The notes: generated by a model not told the origin, from the letters alone. Shown: positions 33,740 to 45,443, counted from the first letter of the stretch. The stretch: DNA of 64,000 nt from VRUE01 sp963728045 (GCA_963728045.1 CAVSIE010000002.1:372001-436000); one strand, 5' to 3'. Made by a program: numbers and translations.

Positions 33740-34153
33740 TCACCCCTGGGCAATCGCGAGAAACGCCTCAGCCCGATCGCGGTCCTTCTCAGCGCGGGTT
33801 CTGGCGCCGCTGCCCTCCTCGGACTCGGCCAACCGCTGCTCGGCGTCGGCCAGCTGGTCTTTCAGCGTGGCCGGGTCGAGGTCCTCGGGATCGATCGCCT
33901 CCTCGATCAGCAGCCGGGCCCGGTTGCCGAAGACCTGCAGCCAGCCGTGGGCCTGGGCGTAGCGCCGCGTCTCGCTCTCGCTCAGATGCAGCCGCAGCTC
34001 GGTCGGGCGCAGCGCCGCCAGCAGCGGCGCGTGGTTGGCGAGGATGCCGATCTCGCCGACCGCGGTGCGGGTCGAGACCTGGTGGACCTCGCCGCTGAAG
34101 ACCTCCCCCTCCGGGGTGAGGACCTCGACCTCGAAAGCGCTCTCTCCGGCCAA
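33740..34153 (-). CDS. atpC: ATP synthase epsilon subunit
   Basis: 137 residues, TTG start (34151-34153). The N-terminal beta-sandwich is clear: FEVEVLTPEGEVFSGEVHQVSTRTAVGEIGILANHAPLLAALRPTELRL, then GWLQVFGNRARLLIEEAI. The C-terminal two-helix part (LKDQLADAEQRLAESEE ... RAEAFLAIAQG) can inhibit the F1 motor. Last gene of the atp operon, 10 bp after atpD. Confidence 0.94.
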   Translation of the reverse strand: MAGESAFEVEVLTPEGEVFSGEVHQVSTRTAVGEIGILANHAPLLAALRPTELRLHLSESETRRYAQAHGWLQVFGNRARLLIEEAIDPEDLDPATLKDQLADAEQRLAESEEGSGARTRAEKDRDRAEAFLAIAQG

Positions 34154-34163
34154 CGCGTCGCCC

Positions 34164-35591
<1,428 letters not shown>

Positions 35592-35617
35592 TGGTTCCTT
35601 TTCTCCGGTTCTAAGTC

Positions 35618-36538
35618 TTATCCGAGCGCCTCGGCGCCCGCGACGACCTCGAGGATCTCCTGCGTGATCTCGGCCTGGCGCACCCGGTTCATCTCCAGGG
35701 TCAGGTCGTCCATCATCGTCTCCGCGTTCTCCGCGGCGCTGCGCATCGCCGTCATCCGTGCCCCCAGCTCGGAGGCTGCCGACTCGAGCAGGGCCCGGTA
35801 GACGGAGATGTTGACGTACTCGGGGATCAGCTGGGCCAGCAGCTCCTCGGCCTCGGGCTCGTATTCCCAAGACGAGCGGCTGTGCGCCTTCTCGATCTCG
35901 GTCGCCTCCGCTTCCTCTTCCTCCTCCTCGACTCCCGCCCCGATCACGTCCGCCTGCTGCAGGGGCAGCAGCGTCTGCCGCCAGACGTGCTGGGTCAGGG
36001 GCGAGACGTAGCGGTTGTAGACCAGCTCGACCCGGTCGAGCTCGCCGTCGACGTAGCTGGAGGTCAGCTCCTCGCCGATCTCACGCGCGTTGGCGAAGCC
36101 GGGCCGATCGGTGAAGCCGACGTATGAGGTCCGTGGGTCCTCTTTGCGGAAGGTCAGCGCCGAGACGCCCTTGCGCCCGACCGCGGAGAAGACCGCCTCC
36201 TTGCCCTGCTCGCGGAGCTCGCCGCGGAGCCGGAACCCGTCGCGGATGATGTTGGTGTTGAAGGCGCCGGCCAGCCCGCGGTCGCCGGTGACCAAGACGA
36301 TCCCGACGCGGCGCTCCTCCTCGCGCTCCTCCAGCACCGGCACGCGCGGGATGCCGCCCGCCTGCTCGGCGGCGCGGCGGGTGAGCTTGCGCATCCCCTG
36401 CGCGTAGGGGCGCAACTGCTCGATCCGCTGCTCGGCCCGGCGCAGTCGCGCCGCGGCGACCATCTCCATCGCCCGCGTGATCTTGTTGATGTTCTTGATC
36501 GACGCGATGCGATTCTTGACGTCCTTCTGAGTGGCCAT
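35618..36538 (-). CDS. atpG: ATP synthase gamma subunit
   Basis: Central rotor shaft, 306 residues. N-terminal helix DVKNRIASIKNINKITRAMEMVAAARLRRAEQ and C-terminal helix MRSAAENAETMMDDLTLEMNRVRQAEITQEILEVVAGAEAL form the coiled coil. VTGDRGLAGAFNTNI is the conserved Rossmann-type core. An acidic insertion (EEEEEEAEATEIEKAHSRSS, about residues 203-222) is longer than in most relatives, similar in position to the actinobacterial gamma insertions reported to affect ATPase activity. Confidence 0.95.
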   Translation of the reverse strand: MATQKDVKNRIASIKNINKITRAMEMVAAARLRRAEQRIEQLRPYAQGMRKLTRRAAEQAGGIPRVPVLEEREEERRVGIVLVTGDRGLAGAFNTNIIRDGFRLRGELREQGKEAVFSAVGRKGVSALTFRKEDPRTSYVGFTDRPGFANAREIGEELTSSYVDGELDRVELVYNRYVSPLTQHVWRQTLLPLQQADVIGAGVEEEEEEAEATEIEKAHSRSSWEYEPEAEELLAQLIPEYVNISVYRALLESAASELGARMTAMRSAAENAETMMDDLTLEMNRVRQAEITQEILEVVAGAEALG

Positions 36539-36552
36539 GGGAGGAACCGGCG

Positions 36553-38181
<1,629 letters not shown>

Positions 38182-38196
38182 TGCGGTCTTTCCTCC

Positions 38197-38730
38197 TTAC
38201 GCCGCCTGCGCGACGCTCTTTCGAAGTTTCTCCAGGCGGCTGCGAATGCTCGCGTCGAGGACCATGTTGCCGACCTGGAGCACGATGCCGCCGAGGATCT
38301 CCTCGTCGACGCCGCTCGCCAGGTCCACCGTCTGCCCGGTCTGCCGTTCGATCTCCTCGCCGATCTTGGCGACGACCGCCGGGTCAAGCTCGACCGCGCT
38401 GGTCACGGTCACGTCCAGACGCCGGTTCTCATGCTTCCACAGCTCCTCGAACTGGCGGCGGATGCGGAAGACCTCGGTCATCCGCCCCTTCTCGATCAGC
38501 AGCTCGAGGAAGTTGACCAGCTCCGCGTCGGCGCCGCTGACGGCGCGCTTCAAGCCTTCCTCCTTCTCAGCCGAAGAGAAGTAGGGGCTGAAGAAGAACA
38601 CCTGCAGCTCGCGGTTGCGGTCGAGGGCGTCGACGAACTGGCCCAGCTCGTCGCGGATCGCGTCGAGCTTGCCCCGCTCCTTGGCGACGTCGAAGAGCGC
38701 CTCGGCGTATACGCGAGCTGCGTCCTGCAT
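38197..38730 (-). CDS. atpH: ATP synthase delta subunit
   Basis: 177 residues. MQDAARVYAEALFDVAKERGKLDAIRDELGQFV is the N-terminal helical bundle that binds alpha, and the C-terminal part (VTSAVELDPAVVAKIGEEIERQTGQTVDLASGVDEEILGGIVLQVGN) is the conserved b-binding domain. Connects F1 to the peripheral stalk. It lies 2 bp from atpF and 15 bp from atpA. Confidence 0.94.
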   Translation of the reverse strand: MQDAARVYAEALFDVAKERGKLDAIRDELGQFVDALDRNRELQVFFFSPYFSSAEKEEGLKRAVSGADAELVNFLELLIEKGRMTEVFRIRRQFEELWKHENRRLDVTVTSAVELDPAVVAKIGEEIERQTGQTVDLASGVDEEILGGIVLQVGNMVLDASIRSRLEKLRKSVAQAA

Positions 38731-38732
38731 GG

Positions 38733-39323
38733 CTAGTTCTCGGACCCCGAGAGGGAGGTGAAGTCGACCTCGCTGAGCGCCTCCTCGACGAGGCGGCGCT
38801 GGTCCTCGGCGGTGAGCGACTTGCGCGTCACCTTCTCGGTCGCCAGCACGGTTAGATCGGCGACCTCCTTGCGGATCTGCTCGAGCGAGCGCCGCGTCTC
38901 GGCCTCGATGTCGCGCTTCGCGGCGGCGACCAGCTCCTCGCGCTTCTCCTTGCCGGCCGTGGTGGCCTCGGTTTCGGCGACCTCCGCCGCTTTGCGGGCG
39001 CGGGCCATGATGTCATCAGCCTGCTCGCGAGCCTCGGCGAGCCGCGCCCGGTACTCCTCGAGCAGCTCGTCGGACTCCTTGCGCTGCCTTTCGGCCGCCT
39101 CGATCGACTCGCTGATCACTTTGGCGCGCTTGTCGAGCGCCTCCTGGATCCGCGGGAAGGCGACCTTGCTCAGCACCCACATCGTGAAGAGGAAGAGCAC
39201 GAGCGTCCAGATCATCAGGCCGAGGCCCGGCGAGACCAGGAAGCTGCCGCCTTCCTCTTCGGCGCCATGCGCCTCCTGAGCGAGGACGAGCAGGCTGCCG
39301 GCTATGTCGGCAAACGCCTCCAC
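38733..39323 (-). CDS. atpF: ATP synthase b subunit
   Basis: Peripheral stalk, 196 residues, GTG start. One membrane helix (LGLMIWTLVLFLFTMWVLSKVAF, about residues 34-56) followed by a long hydrophilic helix with heptads (RIQEALDKRAKVISESIEAAERQRKES...). The pre-membrane segment of about 30 residues is longer than in E. coli and looks periplasmic. The stop of atpE is 4 bp upstream. Confidence 0.95.
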   Translation of the reverse strand: MEAFADIAGSLLVLAQEAHGAEEEGGSFLVSPGLGLMIWTLVLFLFTMWVLSKVAFPRIQEALDKRAKVISESIEAAERQRKESDELLEEYRARLAEAREQADDIMARARKAAEVAETEATTAGKEKREELVAAAKRDIEAETRRSLEQIRKEVADLTVLATEKVTRKSLTAEDQRRLVEEALSEVDFTSLSGSEN

Positions 39324-39327
39324 GGAC

Positions 39328-39597
39328 CTAGAGGAAGAAGGCGATCAGGCCGAAGATGAACGTGTAGAAGGCCACGGCCTCGGTCAGCGCGAAGCCGAGC
39401 CAGCGGATGCTCTGCAGCTCGTCTTTCATCTCGGGCTGGCGGGCGACCGACTCGATCTCCTTGCCGAAGATGAAGCCGACGCCGATGCCGGCGCCGATCG
39501 AGCCGAGCCCGGCGCCGACGCCGAGCGCGATCGCCTTGCCCGCGTCGGTCACACCTTCGTCGGTGACCTCGGCAATCGGTAGGGACATGAGATCCAT
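39328..39597 (-). CDS. atpE: ATP synthase c subunit
   Basis: Proteolipid of the rotor ring, 89 residues. First helix AIALGVGAGLGSIGAGIGVGFIFG with the glycine-zipper repeat, polar loop VARQPEMKDELQS, second helix WLGFALTEAVAFYTFIFGLIAFFL with the ion-carrying Glu in L-T-E-A. No polar Na+ ligand follows the Glu (Ala instead), so proton coupling is expected. ATG 39595-39597 is chosen; an internal ATG nine bases on would also serve. Confidence 0.95.
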   Translation of the reverse strand: MDLMSLPIAEVTDEGVTDAGKAIALGVGAGLGSIGAGIGVGFIFGKEIESVARQPEMKDELQSIRWLGFALTEAVAFYTFIFGLIAFFL

Positions 39598-39616
39598 CGA
39601 GTTCGACTCCTTTTCT

Positions 39617-40570
39617 TTAGTGACTGGCGGAGGTGGCTCCGCCGATGTAGATCGCAGTGAGGGTCGAGAAGATAAACGCCTGTAGCGTCGCGACCAGACC
39701 CACCTCGAAGATGAAGAACACGAAGGCCATCGGGAAGGTGAGGGCCCCGAGGGCGGCGATGCCGAGCAGCACGGCGAGCCCACCACCCATGAAGAGCAGC
39801 AGCAGGTGGCCGGCGAGGATGTTGGCGAAGAGACGCACGGAGAGCGAGATCAGCCGCACGAAGTGGGAGATCACCTCGATCGTGAAGATCGCCGCCTTGC
39901 CGATCGGGTTCATCTCCTCCAGCCCGGGGGGCAGCCAGCCGGCGAAGTAGGCGAAGAAGCCCTTGGCCCGGATCCCTTCCACGTGGTACGCGACCCAGAC
40001 GACCAGGGTCAGGACGAGCGGGATCGAGATGTTGGCGGTCGCCGCGTAGAGGGCGAAGGCGGGGACTTCGACGCCGAAGATGTCGACCGGGTGCTCGGTG
40101 TTGATCGGCAGCGGCAGGAAGCCGATCATGTTCGAGAACCAGATCCAGAAGAAGAGCGCGGCGAGGAAGGGGAACCAGCGCACCGCGGTTTTCGCGTCGA
40201 GGTTGCCGCCGGTGATGTTGTTCTTGGTCAAGTCGTAGGAGACCTCGATCGCGGTCTGGACCCGGTTCGGTTTCTCCGCCATCCGGCGACTGATCCAAAC
40301 CATCGTGAAGATCGTCAGGCCGCTGGCCAGAGCAAGGTAGAGGACGGCCTTGTTGATGCTGAGGTCGAGGCTGCCGAGGTGGATCGAGACCCACGGTTCG
40401 AGCTTGAACTCGTTCTGGGGCTGGAAGGATTCGTTTTTGCCGTCGCTGCCGAAGACCAGCAGCATCAGCACCGTGATCGCGAGGTAAGCGCCGAGGCCGA
40501 TCAGCACCTTGGCCTTGGTGCTGAGGCCTCCTGAGGGGGCCGCGCCCGTGGTTGCCGTTGCCGCCTCCAC
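39617..40570 (-). CDS. atpB: ATP synthase a subunit
   Basis: Stator proton channel, 317 residues, GTG start. Hydrophobic helices alternate with short loops. The essential Arg is in LSVRLFANILAGHLLLLFM, preceded by EVISHFVRLIS; GFLPLPINTEHPVDIF is the loop before the fourth helix. NKNNITGG and other polar loops are normal. The start is 3 bp from the atpI-like gene's stop. Confidence 0.95.
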   Translation of the reverse strand: MEAATATTGAAPSGGLSTKAKVLIGLGAYLAITVLMLLVFGSDGKNESFQPQNEFKLEPWVSIHLGSLDLSINKAVLYLALASGLTIFTMVWISRRMAEKPNRVQTAIEVSYDLTKNNITGGNLDAKTAVRWFPFLAALFFWIWFSNMIGFLPLPINTEHPVDIFGVEVPAFALYAATANISIPLVLTLVVWVAYHVEGIRAKGFFAYFAGWLPPGLEEMNPIGKAAIFTIEVISHFVRLISLSVRLFANILAGHLLLLFMGGGLAVLLGIAALGALTFPMAFVFFIFEVGLVATLQAFIFSTLTAIYIGGATSASH

Positions 40571-40572
40571 GC

Positions 40573-40953
40573 TTACGAGACCCCCTGCCCTTCGGGCGCC
40601 GCGAAGAGCTGGGCGATGCCCTGGGCGGCGAAGGAGACCGTGAACAGCACGACCAGCAGGACCGCCGCGGCAAGGCCGGCCTCGTGGCTGGCCAGCAGGC
40701 CACCCAACAGCACCGCGGTGACCATCAGCCAGACGCGGGCGAGCGATGTCGCCGCGATCGTCCCCATCGCCCGCTGGCGGTTGCCCGCGACCAGTTCCCG
40801 GTTCGCGTGACGGCCGGCCACGACCTGGATGCCGCGCTGGGCGAGCCAGGCAGCGGCGGCCACCGCATAGCCGACGAGTGGCAAATCGCCAAGCACGAAA
40901 ACCGCGAGCGCGGCTATTAGGACCACGAGGTCGACGTGCTTGGGAGGAGACAT
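40573..40953 (-). CDS. AtpI-like small membrane protein
   Basis: 126 residues with four likely membrane helices (VVLIALAVFVLG-type segments, YAVAAAAWLA, VWLMVTAVLLGGLLA, AAVLLVVLFTVSFAA). It sits at the atpI position, immediately before atpB and probably first in the operon, but sequence similarity to AtpI is not obvious by eye. AtpI proteins assist c-ring assembly or Mg uptake. ATG start; a TATAGT-like -10 lies about 40 bp upstream without a clear -35. Confidence 0.65.
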   Translation of the reverse strand: MSPPKHVDLVVLIAALAVFVLGDLPLVGYAVAAAAWLAQRGIQVVAGRHANRELVAGNRQRAMGTIAATSLARVWLMVTAVLLGGLLASHEAGLAAAVLLVVLFTVSFAAQGIAQLFAAPEGQGVS

Positions 40954-41056
40954 AAGAAGCGCCCGAACCCTGGAGGCGGGCGGACGAGCGACTATATCCG
41001 AAAGGCCCGCGATCGGCTTTCTAGAGCCAGTTCGTGAGGCTTGTCACAACCTGTCA

Positions 41057-42286
41057 CTAATGCCCTGCATCCTCCGGGTCGATCGCCTCGAACTCGCCGG
41101 TCTCGGGGTCGATCGCAGGGAAAGTCCCGGTCTCCAGCTCGCGGGCCACCGCGCGGTCGACCTCTTCGGCCTGCGGCTCCGGCCTGCCCGCATCGCGGCG
41201 CACGCCGACCAGCTGGCGCAGGCGGGTGCGGCGCAGCTTGAGGATCTCAAGCACGTTGACCAGGTAGACGCTGGCGGCGAGCGCCAGCAGGCCGCAGGCT
41301 GCGACCACCGCCGTCCAGAGGGCATCGAAGTCGCCGCGATCGTCGCTGTAGGGGATGAAGCGCAGCGCCATCGCCAGGCCCGCCATCACCAGGGCCCAGC
41401 CGTAGAGGTAGGCGAGGGTGCGGCGTTGTGAGAAGCCGATGTTGGCCATGCGGTGGTGGAAGTGCCAGCGGTCTGCCCGGTAGATCGGCTGGCGGTACTT
41501 GAGCCGCTTGGCGACGACGAAGCCGGTGTCGAGGATCGGCACGGCGAGGACGACCAGCGGCAGGACGAGGGCGACGACGGCGTTGGTCTTGAGAGCGCCC
41601 TGGACCGCGGCCGTGGCGAGCAGGTAGCCGAGCAGGTTGGAGCCGGTGTCGCCCATGAAGCTCGAGGCAGGTGGGAAGCCGTGGCGAAGGAAGCCGAGCG
41701 CTCCGCCCGCGGTCAGCGCCGCGAGCACGCCGGCCGCGTTGCGGTCGAGCGAGAGGGCGATCACCGCCAGGGCGATGGCGGCGATCGTGCAGACGCCGGC
41801 GGCGAGGCCGTCGATGCCGTCGATGAAGTTGATCACGTTGACCACGGCGACGATCCCGATCACGGTCAGCGGGTAGGTGACCCAGCCGAGCTCGAAGCCG
41901 CCGACGAAGGGCAGGGTGAGGACCTCGGGATGGACTCCTCCCAGGACCGGGATCAGGGCGGCGCCGACCTGTCCCAGCAGCTTCGGCAAGGCCGGCAGGC
42001 CGCGCACGTCGTCGATCACGCCGACGAGGGCGATCGCCGCCGCTCCGATCAGGATCGAGCGGGTCTCGCCGTCGGCCGGCAGCCAGATCCAGCCGGATAC
42101 CTCGATCGCGACGAAGATCGCCAGGCCCGAGAGCCGCGGCATCGGTTTGTCGTGCAGCCCCCGCTCCTTGGGGAGGTCGATCGCCCCGAGCCTGTGGGCG
42201 AGTCGCTCGGCGTACGGCACCAGCAGCCAGGCAATCGCTGCCGCTGCGATGAAGGCAAGGACGGCGTCGGTTGTCGTCGCGGCCAT
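41057..42286 (-). CDS. Undecaprenyl-phosphate GlcNAc-1-phosphate transferase (WecA/TagO/MraY superfamily)
   Basis: 409 residues, about 10 membrane helices. Signature loops: PKERGLHDKPMPRLSG, ALVGVIDDVRGLPAL (Mg-binding DD), VVNVINFIDGIDGLAAG, SSFMGDTGSNLLGYLLA, and the HIHH-like RADRWHFHHRMANIGFSQRR. This is the enzyme that loads the first sugar phosphate onto undecaprenyl phosphate for teichoic-acid or polysaccharide export. The C-terminal cytosolic tail has a 10-residue tandem repeat (ETGTFPAIDP, ETGEFEAIDP). It fits with uppP and the LCP ligase of this window. Confidence 0.92.
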   Translation of the reverse strand: MAATTTDAVLAFIAAAAIAWLLVPYAERLAHRLGAIDLPKERGLHDKPMPRLSGLAIFVAIEVSGWIWLPADGETRSILIGAAAIALVGVIDDVRGLPALPKLLGQVGAALIPVLGGVHPEVLTLPFVGGFELGWVTYPLTVIGIVAVVNVINFIDGIDGLAAGVCTIAAIALAVIALSLDRNAAGVLAALTAGGALGFLRHGFPPASSFMGDTGSNLLGYLLATAAVQGALKTNAVVALVLPLVVLAVPILDTGFVVAKRLKYRQPIYRADRWHFHHRMANIGFSQRRTLAYLYGWALVMAGLAMALRFIPYSDDRGDFDALWTAVVAACGLLALAASVYLVNVLEILKLRRTRLRQLVGVRRDAGRPEPQAEEVDRAVARELETGTFPAIDPETGEFEAIDPEDAGH

Positions 42287-42322
42287 TTCGCTGCCCCGAG
42301 AGAGATGCGGGGCCGGCTCAGG

Positions 42323-43339
42323 CTACTCGACGGTCTCGACAGCGCCGAGCACGCCGTCGACCAGCGGAGCCGGGTCGCGCGGGTGAAGCACGCCGACTGG
42401 AGATTCGCGCTTGCGCAGCGGCAGGGCCGCGGGGTCGTCCAGCACCTGCAGCCGGCCGGCCGCGATCAGGGCCTCGTCGACCCCTCCCATGCGCCCGGCG
42501 AAGGTGGTGAAGACGGGAGTGCCGAGCGCCACCGCCTCGCGGTTCATAGTGCCGCCGGCGCTGACCACGAGGTCGGCGTAGGCGATCAGGCTCTGGGCGT
42601 CGATCGCACGCTCGGGGACGATCAGGTTGGCAGCGCCCATCCCCCTCACCTCGTCCCCCTGGCGCTCGGTACGGGGGATCACCACCGCCTGCGCGTCCGC
42701 GCTGCCCGTGAGGCGCCGGATCGCCTCTCCATAGAGATCGTTGCGGGCGTGGTACTCGGAGGTCTCGGGCGGCGGGCGGAGGACGACGAGCACCTTCTCG
42801 CGATCGAGCCCGAGCTCCTCGACCACCGCCGGGTCGGGCTCGAAGTCCGCCAGGTAGTACTCCTCCTTCAGGCCCGGATAGCGGACCAGCTTGCGCTCCT
42901 TCGCTCCGATCCGCTCCAGACGCTCGAGCGGGATCGCGTCCGGGACCAGCACCCGCCTGGCCACGCGGAAGGCGATCTGGCGCTGCCAGCCTGCGAACTC
43001 GTAGTCCTGCAGTTGCGCGGAGGGAATGCGCTGGAGCGCCGAGACGACGGCGAGGTCGACCGAGCCGTGGGCGACGGCGAGATCAGGCCGCTGTCCGCGC
43101 AGTAGGCGCGCCAGTCGCGCCGAGCGCCCCGCCAGCGCCCTCCCCTTGCCGAGCGCGGAGGCGCCGCCATGGCTGCCGACGGCGATGTGCGGGATGCCGA
43201 GCCGCTCGAGGATCCCCAGCGTCTGGCCATACTCGCGGGCGGTGACGAGGACCTCGTGCCCGCGCTCTTCCAGCCGCTCGATGACTGGCCGCAGCACCAG
43301 CGGGTGCGCAGCCGCCGTGCAATCGACCCAGATCCTCAA
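42323..43339 (-). CDS. DUF354 protein with GT-B-like fold
   Basis: 338 residues, TTG start overlapping the glyA stop by 4 bp (TTGA). N-terminal MRIWVDCTAAAHPLVLRPVIERLEERGHEVLVTARE and middle PDLAVAHGSVDLAVVSALQRIPS match DUF354, whose fold is related to UDP-GlcNAc 2-epimerase and GT-B glycosyltransferases. VLVVLRPPPETSEYHARND and AYADLVVSAGGTMNREAVALGTPVFTTFAG are the C-terminal nucleotide-sugar side. In Bacillus the neighbourhood of glyA and atp holds the mnaA/wecB epimerase, so a related role is conceivable but unproved. Confidence 0.75.
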   Translation of the reverse strand: MRIWVDCTAAAHPLVLRPVIERLEERGHEVLVTAREYGQTLGILERLGIPHIAVGSHGGASALGKGRALAGRSARLARLLRGQRPDLAVAHGSVDLAVVSALQRIPSAQLQDYEFAGWQRQIAFRVARRVLVPDAIPLERLERIGAKERKLVRYPGLKEEYYLADFEPDPAVVEELGLDREKVLVVLRPPPETSEYHARNDLYGEAIRRLTGSADAQAVVIPRTERQGDEVRGMGAANLIVPERAIDAQSLIAYADLVVSAGGTMNREAVALGTPVFTTFAGRMGGVDEALIAAGRLQVLDDPAALPLRKRESPVGVLHPRDPAPLVDGVLGAVETVE

Positions 43340-44616
43340 ACGGCAGTCGGCGCGAGGTGGGAGTACAGGGGGTTGCGCTCCATCAAAGCCCGCGTTCGCT
43401 CCGAGAGACCATCCTTCTGCGAGTCGAACTCATCGGAAAGGGCGGTAGCGATCACCGTCGCGATCTCCTCCATGTCCTCCTCGACCAGGCCGCGGGTGGT
43501 CAGCGCCGGAGTGCCGATCCGCAAGCCGGAGGGGTTCATCGGCGGCCTCTCGTCGAAGGGGATCGCGTTGCGGTTGACGGTGATCCCGACCTGCTCGAGC
43601 CGGTCCTCGGCGGTCTTGCCGTCGAGCCCGCTCGGGGTGAGGTCGACGAGGACGAGGTGGACGTCGGTGCCGCCGGTCAGGACCGGCACCCCGTTCGCTT
43701 CGAGACCCGCGGCGAAAGCCTTGGCGTTGGCGACCGTCTGCCGCTGGCGGGCGCGGAACGGCTCGCTGGCTGCGATCCGCAGCGCCACCGCCTTGGCGGC
43801 AATCGTGTGCATCAGCGGCCCGCCCTGCTGGCCGGGGAAGACCGCTTTGTCGATCGCTTTCGCGTACTCCTCGCGGCAGAGGATCATGCCGCTGCGGGGC
43901 CCGCAGAGGGTCTTGTGGATCGTCGTCGTGACGACGTCGGCGTGGGGCACGGGATTGGGGTGCTCGCCGGCGGCGACGAGACCGGCGAAGTGCGCCATGT
44001 CGACCATCAGCTTCGCCCCGACCGAATCGGCGATCTGGCGGAAGGCGGCGAAGTCGAGCTGGCGCGGGTAGGCGGACCAGCCGGCGACGATCAAGGCGGG
44101 CTCGTGCTCCTCGGCGAGGCTCGCCACCTCGTCCATGTCGACCCGCAGGTCCTCGCGGCGGACGTGGTAGGGGACCGGGTTGTAGAGCTTGCCCGAGACG
44201 TTGATCTTCATCCCGTGGCTGAGGTGACCGCCGTGGTCGAGCGCCATCCCGAGGAAGGTGTCGCCCGGCTCCAGCAGCGCCATGTAGGCGGCGTTGTTGG
44301 CCTGCGCCCCGGCGTGAGCCTGGACGTTGGCGTGCTCGGCGCCAAACAGGTCCTTGGCGCGGTCGATCGCCAGCTGCTCGGCGACGTCGACCTCCTCGCA
44401 GCCGCCGTAGTAGCGGCGGCCGGGATAGCCCTCGGCGTACTTGTTGGTCAGCACCGACCCAACCGCGTCGAGCACCGCCTGGGGCACGAAGTTCTCCGAG
44501 GCGATCATCTCCAGCGTCCCCTGCTGGCGCCGCAGCTCGGCCTCGAGCACAGCGGCGATCTCGGGATCGACCTCGACCAGAGGCGCGGATTGCAGGTTCT
44601 CGGGTAGCTCGGCCAC
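43336..44616 (-). CDS. glyA: Serine hydroxymethyltransferase
   Basis: PLP enzyme interconverting serine and glycine and charging tetrahydrofolate. Motifs: QQGTLEMIASENFVPQAVLDAVGS, LTNKYAEGYPGRRYYGGCEEVDVAEQLAIDRAKDLFG, NVQAHAGAQANNAAYMAL, LMVDMAHFAGLVAAG, the PLP Lys in VTTTIHKTLCGPRSG, and FPGQQGGPLMH. The common Arg after K-T-L is Cys here (TLCGPR). The start is either GTG 44616 (426 residues) or TTG 44634; I prefer GTG. It is divergent from the lysyl-oxidase-like gene, with promoters in 23 bp or overlapping. Confidence 0.95.
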   Translation of the reverse strand: MAELPENLQSAPLVEVDPEIAAVLEAELRRQQGTLEMIASENFVPQAVLDAVGSVLTNKYAEGYPGRRYYGGCEEVDVAEQLAIDRAKDLFGAEHANVQAHAGAQANNAAYMALLEPGDTFLGMALDHGGHLSHGMKINVSGKLYNPVPYHVRREDLRVDMDEVASLAEEHEPALIVAGWSAYPRQLDFAAFRQIADSVGAKLMVDMAHFAGLVAAGEHPNPVPHADVVTTTIHKTLCGPRSGMILCREEYAKAIDKAVFPGQQGGPLMHTIAAKAVALRIAASEPFRARQRQTVANAKAFAAGLEANGVPVLTGGTDVHLVLVDLTPSGLDGKTAEDRLEQVGITVNRNAIPFDERPPMNPSGLRIGTPALTTRGLVEEDMEEIATVIATALSDEFDSQKDGLSERTRALMERNPLYSHLAPTAV

Positions 44617-44639
44617 GGGAGCCGACCTTACCAACGGTC

Positions 44640-45443
44640 ATGGATAGCCTGGGGCCGGTGAGACCCCGCCTCTCGCTCCTCGTCACGGGCCTCTGCCTGG
44701 CCGCGGCCGCGCTTCCGACAAGCGCGACAGCTGTGACCGGAAACCCCTGCGAAGGGCCAGATGCGGGCCGCCTGCTCTGCCCGGATCTGAAGGTCGGTCC
44801 CGCCGCCGACCTCTACGTCGAGCGAAGCGGCGGCGGCTATGGCTACGGCGGCGGCACGCTGCTGCACGCCGGCAACGACATCCGCTCCCGGGGGCGCGGT
44901 CCGATGGAGCTGCGGGGTCAGCGCTACAAGCGCAACTGGATGAAAGCCAACCAGGCGATCTACAGGGCCGGCGGCGGCGTCGAGATCTTCCGCACCGAGG
45001 CGAAGCTGCACTTCTACAGCGTCGGCTACGAGTGGGGCGGCTCCTACTGGAAGGTGCACGACCCGCTCAGCATGGAGATCTGGTCGCTCGACCAGAGCCG
45101 CCGCCCCCTGCAGCGAGTGAGGCAGGGGCCGAAGGTCTTCTACTGCTTCCGCGACCTCGAGCGCACCAAGGCGATGAGGCGCTCCCCCGAGCATCGCGTC
45201 TATCCCGCCTGCAGCCAGGACCCGAGCCGCGAGCGGGTCAGGCTCGGCACCTCGGTCGGCTGGTCGGACATCTACCCCTCGACCTACGACCGCCAGTGGG
45301 TCAACATCAGCGGCCTGCGCGGCTGCTTCGCCTTCGTCATGCAGGTCGACCCGCAGAACCTGCTCTACGAGGAGAACGAGCGCAACAACCGCTCGACCCG
45401 GATCGTCCGCCTGCCCTACCGCGACGGCCCCCAGAACTGCTGA
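44640..45443 (+). CDS. Secreted lysyl oxidase-like protein with reduced copper motif
   Basis: 267 residues with a signal peptide (LSLLVTGLCLAAAALPTSATA). The lysyl-oxidase fold is recognisable: CPDLKVGPAADLYV, GGGTLLHAGNDIRSRGRGPMELRG, YWKVHDPLSMEIWSLDQS where animal enzymes have the copper-binding HWH/HxHYH, QGPKVFYCFRDLERT, and the C-terminal IYPSTYDRQWVNISGLRGCFAFVMQVDP and LLYEENERNNRSTRIV. In the copper strand only one His (KVH) remains, so oxidase activity is doubtful; a structural or altered enzyme role is possible. Six Cys suggest disulfides. GTG 44658 is an alternative start. Confidence 0.75.
   Translation: MDSLGPVRPRLSLLVTGLCLAAAALPTSATAVTGNPCEGPDAGRLLCPDLKVGPAADLYVERSGGGYGYGGGTLLHAGNDIRSRGRGPMELRGQRYKRNWMKANQAIYRAGGGVEIFRTEAKLHFYSVGYEWGGSYWKVHDPLSMEIWSLDQSRRPLQRVRQGPKVFYCFRDLERTKAMRRSPEHRVYPACSQDPSRERVRLGTSVGWSDIYPSTYDRQWVNISGLRGCFAFVMQVDPQNLLYEENERNNRSTRIVRLPYRDGPQNC

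Noticed and set aside
40988..41057. A promoter for the atp operon near TATAGT and the GTGACA direct repeat
   Set aside because: The -10 has no -35 at a usable distance, and the GTGACA repeat is at the end of the preceding gene; not enough to call.
42293..42313. GCCCCG/CGGGGC hairpin between the DUF354 and WecA-type genes
   Set aside because: Only 6 bp and inside an operon-like gap; stems of this kind occur by chance in such GC-rich DNA.
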